A DNA stretch of 64,000 nucleotides, from NCBI RefSeq assembly GCF_003589595.1, contig NW_020654810.1, positions 16,327,113 through 16,391,112 on the forward strand. The letters are read 5' to 3'. The translations under genes and the position numbers were made by a program. This DNA is from Hyposmocoma kahamanoa (lineage: Eukaryota; Arthropoda; Insecta; Lepidoptera; Cosmopterigidae). The notes under the pieces were generated by a model that made no database searches, was not told the DNA's origin, and was given only the letters and a program-made list of their open reading frames with translations. Below, piece after piece: positions 11,601 to 23,130 of the stretch. How positions within the stretch are numbered: position 1 is the first letter of the stretch; every line of letters starts with the position of its first letter.

Positions 11601-14600
11601 AAAGCGAATCGTTTTATGATAATGCTCGATGTTTAGATTGTACGGTAAATAATAGACGCTTTAGAATTCGTCTAATTCATGATTTCAATTTCAATTCCAA
11701 TTAGAAATTACAGGATCTTTCCTCTCCATTGACAGTTAATTTAGTTGATTTTCATGTTTTGTTTTTTGAAATATTAAGAATGAAATTTGTTCAATACAAA
11801 TTGTTACCGATATAGGAAAACTTGTTGTGGTAAGATATAAACATGCAGATACAAACAGCACAATAGTGTGCCCGCGTCGGCCATCTCTTAAACGGCACCT
11901 ACTGCCAAACACTCTTACTCGATACGTACCGTGATAAAGGTTCTATGCAGTAAATAAAATATGACTTCGCCATATTCCCACATTCGTTTCTTCTCGTTTT
12001 ATGTCCCCTTTTTCTGGTATCCTTGGGAAACCGTTCATACAAAATACCTTTCCGATATTGCCCAACTTTATTAGCATCGGGCACGTGTTTTTATATCTGA
12101 AATATCTTTCACTTCTGCGGCACTTCTGTGAAATAAAGATTGCCACATGTGCTCCAGTATTATATAGTGATATATAAGAAAAGTTATTTCATGCCATTCC
12201 TGTAATTTATTGTAAGTGTTATCGGTGTTGAAACCTGGGAAGTGCTCGTGATTTTGCTTGCAATAACTTATGTCGTTTGTCATTATGGGTGTAATCAAAA
12301 TATTTATGAGCGATGCAATAAGTTTATTAATAATTGCGAAACATGTTTGGGCTAGTCCGTTCTGGAACAAGCGAAAACATTGGTTTTAGCTAGGTCCATA
12401 ACTACGTAGCAGAATAACGGCGCATACGCGCTTAAGGCGTAAATAAATAGCTTCTTCGAAAGCTATCGTGAAAGCGAATTAGAATAATGCGCTGCGATTT
12501 GGTGTTTCAACAAACGAGAACGTGGAATGGCCCTCGGTGGATTATTCGGGTGTTCGGGTGGGTTCGGCTAAATTTGGGTATAAATGGAGGTGTCGTGACT
12601 ATAACAGGGGCCCAAACGGACGAAGGCAGTGGGCCCGCGACTTTACAGCCGCGATTAATCCTGCTCTAAGAAAAACGAGAAAAACACTGAGCAAAAGTAA
12701 TTGGTCCGCTTAAATTTTACTACAATTGAATAGAAATTGAAACTTTTCATTACGGAATCCATATTTAAGTTTTATTATTAATATATACTGACCTAATAAA
12801 AACATGCGTCCCTTATTGTTCGGTAACGAAAAAACACCCAAGAAGATTCTGTCCAATAAGAATAATGTCCAATACGATTGGCTCTACATTCCGATTGACG
12901 TTAATCTTATTTTGTTACAAAACGTTCGATCCGTAATTACAAATACTTCTACCCTACTTGCACACAAATTCTTCGAACGTACAAAACCTTTAAAACACTC
13001 TTTCATCTTAAACATACAACAGTATTGCAAATAATTCATTACTAACGAAATAAACTAGACTCCCAGATCAAATGGCGGCGACCTGTCCCCTCTATGCTAA
13101 TGTAGGAGATTAATGGAATTACCTACGAGACCGCGCCGCTGCCTCGCCTTACCAACTCCTACTTATTATAATACCTTTGAAGCTTTCACTTGATATAATT
13201 TGCCGCGAAATTTTTCAATTTTATAAGGAAAACTTGGACGGAGTTTTGTACGAATTTTTATTTGTTTGTAATAATGTTTTGATGCTTTGTCATTTGTTAT
13301 GTGGCCGTCAAATGCCATAATTTTATTTATTTAGTAAGTTCTGCGGGAAGAGGCTAATGTATTGTTGTCTACAGCACTGACTATGATATGAGGTAATTAA
13401 TATACTTAAACTACTGACATAAAAATACTTACAGTAAATATTTTTGCAAGGACATGAATAAGGAGAAAAACAAAATACTACATAAGCTATTCCATCAAGC
13501 TGGGATTTAACTCATTTTTGAATTATTGGACGCTCAGAAATCTCATAGTGAGCGCAACATGTGTTTTATATCATCTCATCTCGGGCGTATTTCGTAACAT
13601 CAGACTACGTGTATAGCAGTCTGCTTCCAGATTGAAAACGAAGGAACTCACATACAGGAGGATTCAATATAAGAACGCGGAACGCGATAGTGGAAGCTGC
13701 ATTCATACATGTTGAAAAGTCATAATATGATTTTGAATCGAATGCGGGGCGGTAGTAAGTTTTTACGAGTACGCTCTCGTCGAAGTTGTTATATTAATTC
13801 AAGAGCAGAGTTCCTATAGACATTATTTCATCCACTCAGAAGTTCAATGTCTGTATTTTAAAAGAAGCTTCAACAAAGCCAATAGTTAAACTTAATTAAC
13901 AAATTCAGAGGTAATCGCATAATAATTATTCCAATTTAACTCCCAAACATTGGACATTAACTGAATTCATTTGACGTAATTTCCGCTGTTTTAAAACCGA
14001 GTCTATTAACTATCTGACGAACCTTAAACTTTTTATGATCAACAAGAGCCTTTAAATACTTTCAAATTCCTTCTTTAAAATCAATAAAAGGCCTATTTCC
14101 AGCGTTAAGGTAATAAAACCAGCTTTAATGTTATCCGTGGCAACGAAATTAGATAATGTATCTTTGTAAAACTCACAGTAACTTACGCTGTTAAAATCTA
14201 ATTGGTGTAGCAATAAATATTTGCCGTCAGATCGTTGGTGTCGCTCCGAATGTCGATAGGGCAAGGTTCTGTAATGCATGCCAATAAGACTCTCGCAATT
14301 TCCAACGGATCCACGGCAACCGGATCCTTGTCATCATACGTTTTGAGAATTTGATCAATAGGTAGTCCTTGGCAACGTCAAGTAATGTACGAATAGGAGC
14401 CCTGCACAGAATCTCTAAATATTTATTAAACTAAAATAATATATTATCATATGTTACGCAACTTAAACGTAGTAGGTCTCTACTAGCTCGATATCGGGAA
14501 AGATAAAATAAATTTCCAATAAAAGCAAAACTTTACTGTTAAAAATGTTACTTTGTGCAAAGCTCCGCCATTGGGTAGATTTAATTCAACTACCCGACTA

Positions 14601-15083
14601 CGAATCCTTTACAAGTTTTCAAGGTACAGACTTTCGAGTCTGTAGAAATTGAGACTTAAACAAACATAAAGTAAAGTACTTTTACACAAATGAGGTGTAC
14701 AATGATGATGTTTAGCTCTTGTGTTACAAAGACAAGCTATAAAGTGGCTATTAATAGCTCAGTTATTAAAGCAAATAGTAGATTTACATTGTTATGATTT
14801 CAATTTTCATCGATTACGCGCTCTTCTATTCTTTTTCGTATACACGTTTTTATTTTATCCAAAATTTCCATCATATTGAAAGTGGCATTCTCCTTCATGT
14901 TTATTCGCAACCTCAATTTTCTTGTAATATCGTTTTATCTTTTCATTTTCTCTGCCGTAATTTCATGTTTTCTTCTTCCATTTTTTAAAATATTCGCCTA
15001 GTCACTAACTATTTCTGTAACTGTTCTTCAAATGTATAATTCTTATACAAAAATTGCATCAAATTTACGTTGACATTTTATTC
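8665..15083 (+). other. Long intronic stretch, repeat-poor
   Basis: Mostly AT-rich sequence with no recognised transposon. GC-richer patches occur at about 9660-9780 and 12490-12660. A short inverted repeat, CACAGATT and AATCTGTG, lies near 9800-9832. Several open frames of 60-100 codons (for example 12071-12370 minus and 12487-12713 plus) have no motif I recognise and are treated as chance. Confidence 0.5.
10525..10575 (+). promoter_or_regulatory. Possible TATA promoter
   Basis: TATAAATA at 10525-10532 is followed by a GC-rich start region and an ATG at 10566 that runs straight into AAAAGGTATTTTT, a donor-like sequence. This could be a short first exon of an alternative transcript, or chance. 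There is nothing to confirm transcription. Confidence 0.15.
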
Positions 15084-15861
15084 AACGACAGTACAAATGT
15101 TTTCAAAGCATAACACTTCCAGAACACTGCCCTTACCATCTCAAAGAGTATTGGGATACTTGGAGTCGACATCACGAGCGAAGTCCAGTTCCGGAGTCAT
15201 TTAGAGAGCAAAGCCAAACTGGCTTCAGAAAAGCTCGGAGTGCTCAATAGAGCGAAGCAGTATTTCTCTCCAGGTTACCGATTTTTGTTATATAAAACAC
15301 AAGTACGGCCCCATTGCTCGCATCTTTGGGCAGGAGCTCCCAAATACCAGCTTGATCCACTTGACTCTATCCAACGTAGGGCTGTTCGTATTATCGATGA
15401 TCCCAAACTCACAGACGGTATGGAGCCCCTTAGCTTACGGAGAGACGTTGGCTCTCTGTGGGTGTTCTACCGTCTTTATAATGGGGAGGGCTCTGAGGAA
15501 CTTTTTGAACTGGTGCCACCGTCTCGTTTCTACCATCGCACCTCCCGCCAAAGGAGTAGACGCCATCCCTACATCTTAGATGCCTGGCATTGTAAGACCA
15601 CACGGGCATCTCGTTCGTTTCTTCCTCGAACCTGCAAGATATGGAATGATCTTCCTCCTGAAGTGTTCCCTTTGCGCTATGACATGGGGTTCTTCAAAAA
15701 GCGGGTTTACAGGGCTCTCAAAGGCTGGCAACTCATAGGCAGCTCATCTGATGTTGCAAATGCCCATGGGCGACGATGGCTACCTCCCATCAAATAACTA
15801 AATAAATAACCATCAAGCGGCTCGTCGGCTCGTTTGCCTCCTTCTTTACATAAAAAAAACT
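15084..15861 (+). mobile_element. Jockey/CR1-type LINE, 3' end with RT C-terminus (5' truncated)
   Basis: An uninterrupted reading runs from about 15114 to the stop at 15795-15797. It includes SIGILGVDITSEVQF, then VLNRAKQYFSPGYRFLLY, QVRPHCSHLWAGAPKYQ, IQRRAVRIIDDP, FYRLYNGEGSEELFELV, RSFLPRTCKIWNDLPPEVFP and FFKKRVYRALKG. This order is the familiar C-terminal region after the polymerase fingers and palm of lepidopteran non-LTR retrotransposons. Only the last 230 or so residues of an ORF2 of roughly 900 are present. A stop at 15111-15113 interrupts the frame upstream. A few residues normally found between VRPH and CSHLW appear to be missing. The element ends in an A8 tract at about 15851-15859. 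It is a dead, 5'-truncated copy, not a host gene. Confidence 0.9.
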
Positions 15862-17719
15862 ATAATCGAATAATGGCGATTTTGTTCTCAAGTTCGAATT
15901 ACATTTTTATATTCGAGGTGTAAATAAACTTTAAGCAAAAATAAAACTTTTTGAAATATAGCTTTAAGTTAGTGACTTTTGAATTCAAGAAAATGCCATC
16001 GCTGCTTTTTAGGAGCTCTTTATGTCACCCGTAATTAGTTTTTCCTTGCAAGTAATCGCTGTCGGTACAAACATGCAACGTTGTAGCTCCTTAATTAAAA
16101 CGCTCTTAAGTACTCGAGTTTAATGTTTATTTACTTCTACTATGTTTTCTACCTCTTTCCTCCTTATGGTCTTTGTAAGACCAATCACTGCATTGAAGGC
16201 GAATAATATTGCAATTTTGATTTCTGTTTCATTAACTGGTTGTTAACTGTCTGGTGCTTTTTTTGTACAGTTTTACTCTGTTGATATACACTAAAATAAT
16301 AATTTTATCATTTTTTTAAATTTGATTTCATTTACGTGCTTTATAAACTCTCGGCTATACGCAAGTTAAATTCGTCTAGGGAAAATAACTTCCTAATTCG
16401 TGTAGTTAAGAAAGAAATCTCATTAAAATTTCGCACCAACTAAAATTTGTGTTAGAGTTTGAAATTTCATGAATAAGGAAGATTATTCATACACTAACAC
16501 TAGAAATAGGGTAATGGAAATTTTATTTACCTTTGCGGTCAATAACAGATAACAATGCCATATGTAATTGACACACGATTCAGAATAACGCCTGGGTTAC
16601 GACGAACGAAAAAGAGCATGTGATTCCGAAGAAAAATGCGTCCTATCGGCAATCAATATCACACACGGAACGCACCTGTAAAGCGTGGAACACAAATAAC
16701 GCAAGAAGTCCTGATAAAGCTCTGCAGTCCATACTCGAGAGCGGCGGTCGAGATTTATATGACGTTTTTATAGTCCACAACGGACGCTCCTTGTTTTAAT
16801 TTCGCGAGGATCAACGCATTTTCTGTTCTCGGCAATTGAGGACGGGGTCGGGCAACGTTCTCGTAGTACTCTCGCTACGTCGTCGGCTACGGCATGTCTA
16901 GCGAGTGCTAGCGGCCCCTATTCTGCCGCGAGACTAATGTCGCAAGATGACGAAATTTATCGCGCCGCTTATAATTCCGCCGCGCACCGTCTCCCCTGCA
17001 CGTCACCCGTGTCACCCCGTCACCCGACAACATACTTATAACGTTTTCTAATGAAATTGTCCACAAACTCTCGTTCGCCGCAACCCCCGGCCCGCCGACG
17101 CCGCCGGATGAACCGAAAAAAGTACAGCTCGCGTTACTAATGGCTTCATTTATCACAGTCACTAACAGTGATACACCGCAACGACGTTTTATATTTAATT
17201 TGGCTCTCTGCGGAATAAATTACGGCCATATCGAGCCCGGAGCGATAAAGGACAAGCGGCAACGCTCTTGAGTTATCGGGACGGGTCATAGTATTAAGAC
17301 AGTAATCTTCTTGGATTAATTTGTTCGTGGCTAAGTGATAAGTTAGTCGATGTCGCGCCTCGCTTGATCGAAACTTACGACGACGATGCCATCCAACAAA
17401 CAAAGTATATTAGAAGCAAGTTACCATAGATTTTTTCATTTGTCTTTCAAAAAAAAAACTATTTTCGGAAACGCGTAACGTAAACAAATAGAAAATACGA
17501 GTTATAATTATACAATATTACTATGGTGATGCCTGTAGGTACGTTGTCAAAATAATCACAAGTTCCTGTTACTGGGATCACAGGAAATAATTTTAATTTT
17601 TGAATACCTACAATTTTATTTACTCACGTTAAAAGCGCAATGCTTAACTTATCGTTCAGTTTATGATGGTCAATAAAAGTCGGTGCACGCTCAAATAAGG
17701 TCGCTGAATAACATTATAC
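15862..17719 (+). other. Intronic sequence with a GC-rich block at 16600-17400
   Basis: The first part is AT-rich and unremarkable. From about 16600 to 17400 the sequence becomes CpG-rich, with runs such as CACCCGTGTCACCCCGTCACCC. Two overlapping minus-strand open frames of about 85 codons (16908-17162 and 17146-17403) lie there but have no recognisable domain and follow no clear splice pattern. A regulatory element or an unannotated promoter is possible. Confidence 0.45.
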
Positions 17720-19090
17720 CAACTAGGTATAACAATACTTAATTATATTTTAACATTTTTCATAAGGAACAATGTAAATTTCAGGTAAGAATGTCGAATA
17801 TCTAAAAGACCCTATCAGGAGGAAATCAATTCAGACGACAGAAAATCACAAAACGAATAGCTACAGTTTGAAAAAGGCCTACGTAAAAGTTGATAAAACA
17901 GCACAAAAAACACTCAGTAATTTGAACAAAAACAAAGTCATTTATGTCAACTAGGTATAATAATACTTATTATATTTTAACATTTTTTTATGACGAAGAC
18001 CGCAATGTAAATTTCAGGTAAGAATGTCGAGTCTCTAAAAGCACCTATCGGAAAGAATTAATTCTGACGACAAAAAATCACAAAAGGTTTGAAAAAGCCC
18101 TACGTAAAAATTGATAAAACAGCACAAAAACAATTAGTAATTTGAACAAAAACAACGTCATTTATACCAACTAGGTATAATAATACTTAATCATATTTTA
18201 ACATTTTTTGTGACGAAGAACGCAATGTAAATTTCAGGTAAGAATGTCGAGTCTCTAAAAGCCCCTATTGGAAAGAATTAATTCTGACGACAAAAAATCA
18301 CAAAAGGTTTGAAAAAGCCCTACGTAAAAATTGATAAACCAGTACAAAAACAATTAGTAATTGGAACAAAAACAACGTTATTTCTACCAACTATGTATAA
18401 TAATACTTAATTATATTTTAACATTTTTTGTGACGAAGAACGCAATGTAAATTTCAGGTAATAATGTCGAGTCTCTAAAAGCCCCTATCGGAAAGAACTA
18501 ATTCTGACAACAAAAAATCACACAAGGAATGCAGATTGAAAAAGACCTACGTAAAAGTTGATAAAACAGCACAAAAAACAATTAGTAATTGGACAAAAAC
18601 ACAGTAATTTATGCCAACAAGGTATAATAATACTTAATTATATTTTATCATTTCTATAACGAAGACCGCAATGTAAATTTCAGGTAAGAATGTCGAGTCT
18701 CTAAAAGCCCCTATCAGGAAAGAATTAATTCTGACCATAAAAAATCACAGTAGGAATACAGTTTGAAAAAGACCTACGTAAAAGTTGATAAAACAGCACA
18801 AAAAACTCTTAGTAATTGGAACAAAAATAAAGTCATTTATGCCAGCTAGGTATAATAATATTTAATTATATTTTAACATTTTTTATGACGAAGACCGCAA
18901 TGTTAATTTTAGGTAAGAATGTGGAGTCTCTAAAAGCACCTATGAAGAAAGAATTAATTCAGACGACAAAAAACCCCCAGAAGGAATACAGTTTGAACAC
19001 TTACTAAAAAGTTGATAAAACAGCACAAAAAATACTTAGTAATTGGAATAAAAATAAAATCATTACATTACATTCATCATTAGGTATAAC
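17720..19090 (+). repeat. Tandem array of about six 220-232 bp units
   Basis: Units start with variants of CAACTAGGTATAATAATACT at about 17720, 17948, 18168, 18388, 18615, 18843 and a degenerate seventh near 19075. Spacings are 228, 220, 220, 227, 228 and about 232. Each unit contains AATGTAAATTTCAGGTAAGA, GTCTCTAAAAGC, CCTACGTAAAAGTTGATAAA and CAGCACAAAAAA. Units 3 and 4 are the most alike and units 1 and 6 more diverged, which suggests internal duplication after the array formed. There is no open frame. It is a short satellite-like array inside the intron. It is not a CRISPR array, since the repeats are directly adjacent and long. Confidence 0.9.
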
Positions 19091-22000
19091 TGAATCTATG
19101 TACATAAAACAAACACATCTAACATTTCCAGAACTTCTTCCATAATATACGTAAAGCAAGTCAAAGTACAATCATCGAAATCTAGTAACGAGACAAGTAT
19201 TTGCATAGTGACGTCACGACACACACAGCGACGCAAACGCTCGGTTATATCGCGTGAGATTAAAGTAAACCCACATTCAAACAGTGAACTGCGTAATTTG
19301 GCAACTGAGCTGTGATTAGATAGTGCTTCAACCCGTTAGTCTAATGAGAATGGCTTTGTTAACCTTTGCTTTCCATGTGAATATAATTTCTTTTCTTTTT
19401 TAGTCTCTTTGAAGTTGCTTTTGGCAATTATTGTTTCAAACGTTGTCTCTTTTAAACGGTACTTCAATATAATGAATGTGAATAATAATCGATTACATAT
19501 GTGTAGTCTAAATCGGATTATGCGATATTTATGGTTGTGTTGTAGGGACGACATGCGATGTTTTACTTACCGCTTATTTGCATTATTTTGTAGAAACCAA
19601 GAGTTATTGTAAAAAGAATTGCTTACGTGTATTTAATTCTGTGCAAAGGTATAAAACAAGGGTAAACAAAACACAAAAATAGCACCCAGTCCGGTATTCG
19701 AGATTGCGCTTCCTCGCATTCTTTCGGCGACGCAACATAGTTTCGGTGTACTGCTCAGTCGTACATCGGTTCTTAGAGTTTGCAGCTTGGCGACTCTGCC
19801 TCACTATTTCGGAAGTAATGTAAATCGTCGGGCCACGGCAAACTTCCCCAGATACCTCGCCAAAGGACAAGACGTTAATATATGCGCAATCCTGCACTCT
19901 CCGCGTATTGTTGCCTAATGCACCGAGTTTGTCGGCTGTTTCTATTTACGCTTCCCAACTTGCAGATTTGTGAATACCGCTTGTTATTTGTTGTTTTGCA
20001 ATTTGCTTACATATTTCTAAATTCCATGGACATTATGCCCTGTTCGAATTTGGAATATTTGTGCCAGGTAGAGAACATTTTATGTTGAAAATGAACATGG
20101 ACATATTTTTGTTCATAATTCCAGTGTTCAAATTTCATACAGTTCAAGATAATTATAAATTTATATCTACCTATACACATTGTGTTCATATTTTGGGATA
20201 ATAATATAAAGAAAAACTCGTAAACATATAACAGAATTCACGTCACAAAAATAACAATCTAACTTTCATAACATCTATAAAGATATCACCGAAAAATTCG
20301 AAGTTACGAATTACTTTTGTCTTGTTTACCTACAGAATAATTCGTTGTTTTGTTAGAAGCGTCATATATAGAATTATAATACAGCTCAACCCTTTGTGTC
20401 TACACCTTTGTTTCGGTGCTATTAAAATACAGACGAGGTTCCGGAGCCTAGCTACTGTTGTCATTTCTTAGGCCCTTTTCGCTCAGTAAATTTAAATTAA
20501 TTTATTCGCCACTCATCCTCATAGTACTACGTTGTCGTCGTGTTTAAAGCGTAAATACACGTACGGCCTATTCATAATGCGCGTGTACGTACTGGAAACC
20601 ATAAAATAGCAAACGAATTGAAACGTCATCTTCCGGAAATACCTTTAGCTTTAGGCTGTGCGAACAAAAGTTATTCGGATTTTTCTCACAAAACCCGGTA
20701 CACTGACAGGCCAGTATTTGTATTTCATTATCAACAAAAGATTTCGTTGAAAAGATGACGCCCGGCGTAAATTCGAGTGGTAACAGTGTACGCAAAGCCT
20801 CAGACGAACCCCGTGCAAAGATATTTCGCAGTCGTATTTACTCAGGCGTGCCTAAATTGTTTGCTTACATGTTTGACGCGCAGCACGCAACGCTCATTAT
20901 GGCGAGCGGGCTTTGTTCAGACTTAGAAAACATATTGTTACACCCGATGGAGTTGGATGTTCTTTATATGTTTATTTTTATCATTTCAGGTAAGTTTCTG
21001 GAGCGTTTGTTGTGGGATAACGGCTGCGGACCGGTGAGGATTTTCTTTGAACGTGTTTAAGACGTATTAATTCAATATCTTAAAGAAAACGAATAATAAA
21101 TACAAGTTTTTGAATGTAGTCTTGAGTAGAGTATAAATAGAGTACAAATAGTGACTAGACTAAATTTTATCAACAAATTAGAGACACTATATGAGAACGA
21201 TTTAGAAGATCGTGAGCGGGAATGTGATACATAATTTGTTTAACGATTCAGACATTAGACTTACCACTTAGCTGCAGTAAACATTCATTACGTTTCTTAC
21301 CGCGCTGAGGCAGGTTGGCACACTTAATTGTTCATACAACAAGCCAGTCGGGAATTGGCTCTAAATGTTCCGCTGTCCGGGACGTGGTTACACCGCAAAA
21401 CGCGCTACGCGGTAATAGTCCGAATCATTTCGCCATGCAAGCCAAAATCAACCGCATTTTCTTGTATCTTATATCCACTTTTGGCACGCCCTAGGGTACC
21501 CGTGAGCGGATGTGATGGAAAGCGCAATAGGCGGCCATTTACACCTGCGATTCTTCTTCATCTTACCCTAAACTGGCGCGTCGCTTTGCCTAAAGTAATT
21601 ATGCCACATAACGTATTAGTCTTTTGGGAGCGAACACGTGTTGGAAACGCTTAATCACTTACTTTACATTTGCGTACGCAAATAATCCGTAATTTAATTT
21701 TGGTGTGGTATTTATGACGCTTATTTAATTTATTATCATATCAAAGTGTAGGCTTTATTTAGCGGGTTTTGTGTGCGTGCGAATAAACGTTAATTATGAA
21801 ATCATGCTGTTACGGTACACAAGGGAAAAATTTTAACGATTCCATAATGTTGCTGTAAAAATGGATCGTCGTTTTTCATTATTGTAACATGAATATGTAT
21901 TAGAATTCGTGCTACATTTTCATCCGCGTGGTTTAAAGCCTCGTAATGGCTAAGTAATTATTTACTTCTGTTAGTGTTTACACGTGTACATTGTTAGGCG

Positions 22001-22745
22001 AGGAAGCAATTACACGAATTTGTAAACGTATACTAAATTATTGCAATTATATTTCCCCGTACCTGGAGCGACTTGTGCACGTCTTATAATAAATTCTTGT
22101 ATGTAGGTCGCATACTTCCGAAAGTTTTTGAGTTCGGAATATGAGTATCATATTGATCATTTCCGAATCTTCGTATCGTTCGTCGTAAAACGCATTGGGC
22201 TTCGGTGTTTGTCCCCTCCGAGCTTAAATCGCTCTGAGCCCTCTTACCATTGATATTTATGCTTTTTTTCGGGATTCTTTCCGAGGGCAAGTTGTTTTGA
22301 AACTTCCCTTTTTCGGGAGAAATGGCTGGGTTCAGTGGATTAATGTAACTAGAGTGTTGTAATTGGTTGAGAAGTTATTACTTTTCTGTTTCTTTTCGAG
22401 AAAAACATAAAGCAATTGTGCGAGTTTCCTCGAGAGTGATTTATTTTTATTTTGAGAAACGTCTTTCTGAACTTAAAAACAACATTGAGAAGAGATATGG
22501 GGTGTGATGATTTATTATACCTCGGTTTAGAAGAAAGACACTAAAAAGATTTACATATCCTAATACCAATTACAATTACGTAAACTAATTATAAATATAG
22601 CGATATGATTAATGTAAATATATACATACCTGCCAAGTCTATTCCGTTAACATAACAGAGTCAGGCCTATAATCTACGAGTTTGACGTCTCCACGTCGTC
22701 GCTTTTTGAAAATATGTATGTACTATATAGGTTTGTTCTAGTAAC
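19091..22745 (+). other. Intronic sequence, includes the recursive-splice-like site
   Basis: Noncoding, mixed composition. Open frames of up to 108 codons (21328-21654) show no known domain. No transposon was recognised. The notable point is the AG|GT site at 20989, listed separately. Confidence 0.5.
20966..20997 (+). promoter_or_regulatory. Candidate recursive splice site (zero-length exon)
   Basis: The sequence TTTATTTTTATCATTTCAG is followed immediately by GTAAGTTT, with the AG at 20988-20989 and GT at 20990-20991. A strong pyrimidine-rich acceptor joined directly to a near-consensus donor is the signature of ratchet-point sites, which allow long insect introns to be removed in steps. It lies on the same strand as the Rbp6-like exon and about 19 kb downstream of its donor, which fits known spacing in long introns. 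Use in vivo is an inference. Confidence 0.5.
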
Positions 22746-22746
22746 A

Positions 22747-23130
22747 GTAGAGCTCATTGTTTTTGTTTTTTTTTTAAGTACTTGCTCTTGACCACTACGT
22801 AAAACGAGCTGGCACAGAATATGCCTAGTCAATCGCACCTTAAAAATACTATTGTGAAAGAGATCGTCCAGGGAAGTACTGACACCTTTCCTTTTTTTTG
22901 CCGCCAAGCAATAATAAGAGCATTACTGCGTTTCGCTTTTGAAGGGTAAGGGTACTGATGAAATTACAGGCACATGGGATTTATCAACTTATGTGTCAGG
23001 GTGACGGGCGCAATAGCAGTCCCGTTAGATTTTTGCGATTTAAAGCCCTCAGTGGTACTGCAACTGTTATGGACTAGAGGGTCGCTTACCATCAGACTTA
23101 TTCATCCCGTCACTTGATACCATAAAAATA
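22747..23130 (+). mobile_element. RetA retroposon, copy 3
   Basis: It opens with GTAACAGTAGAGCTCATTGT, then about 95 bases of unrelated T-rich sequence. It resumes at about 22850 with TTGTGAAAGAGATCGTCCAG and continues through the family motifs ACAGGCACATGGGATTT, CAGGGTGACGGGCGC and ACTGCAACTGTTATGGA. It ends CCCGTCACTTGATACCATAAAAATA. The interruption near the start looks like a later insertion or rearrangement. Confidence 0.7.

Noticed and set aside
12487..12713. Overlapping frames in a GC-richer patch
   Set aside because: Two shifted frames of similar length and no motif. Not convincing as exons.
17720..19090. CRISPR-like array
   Set aside because: Units are long and directly adjacent with no unique spacers, in a eukaryotic intron.
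21328..21654. 108-codon open frame on the plus strand
   Set aside because: No recognisable family, no splice context, and located in the middle of a long intron.
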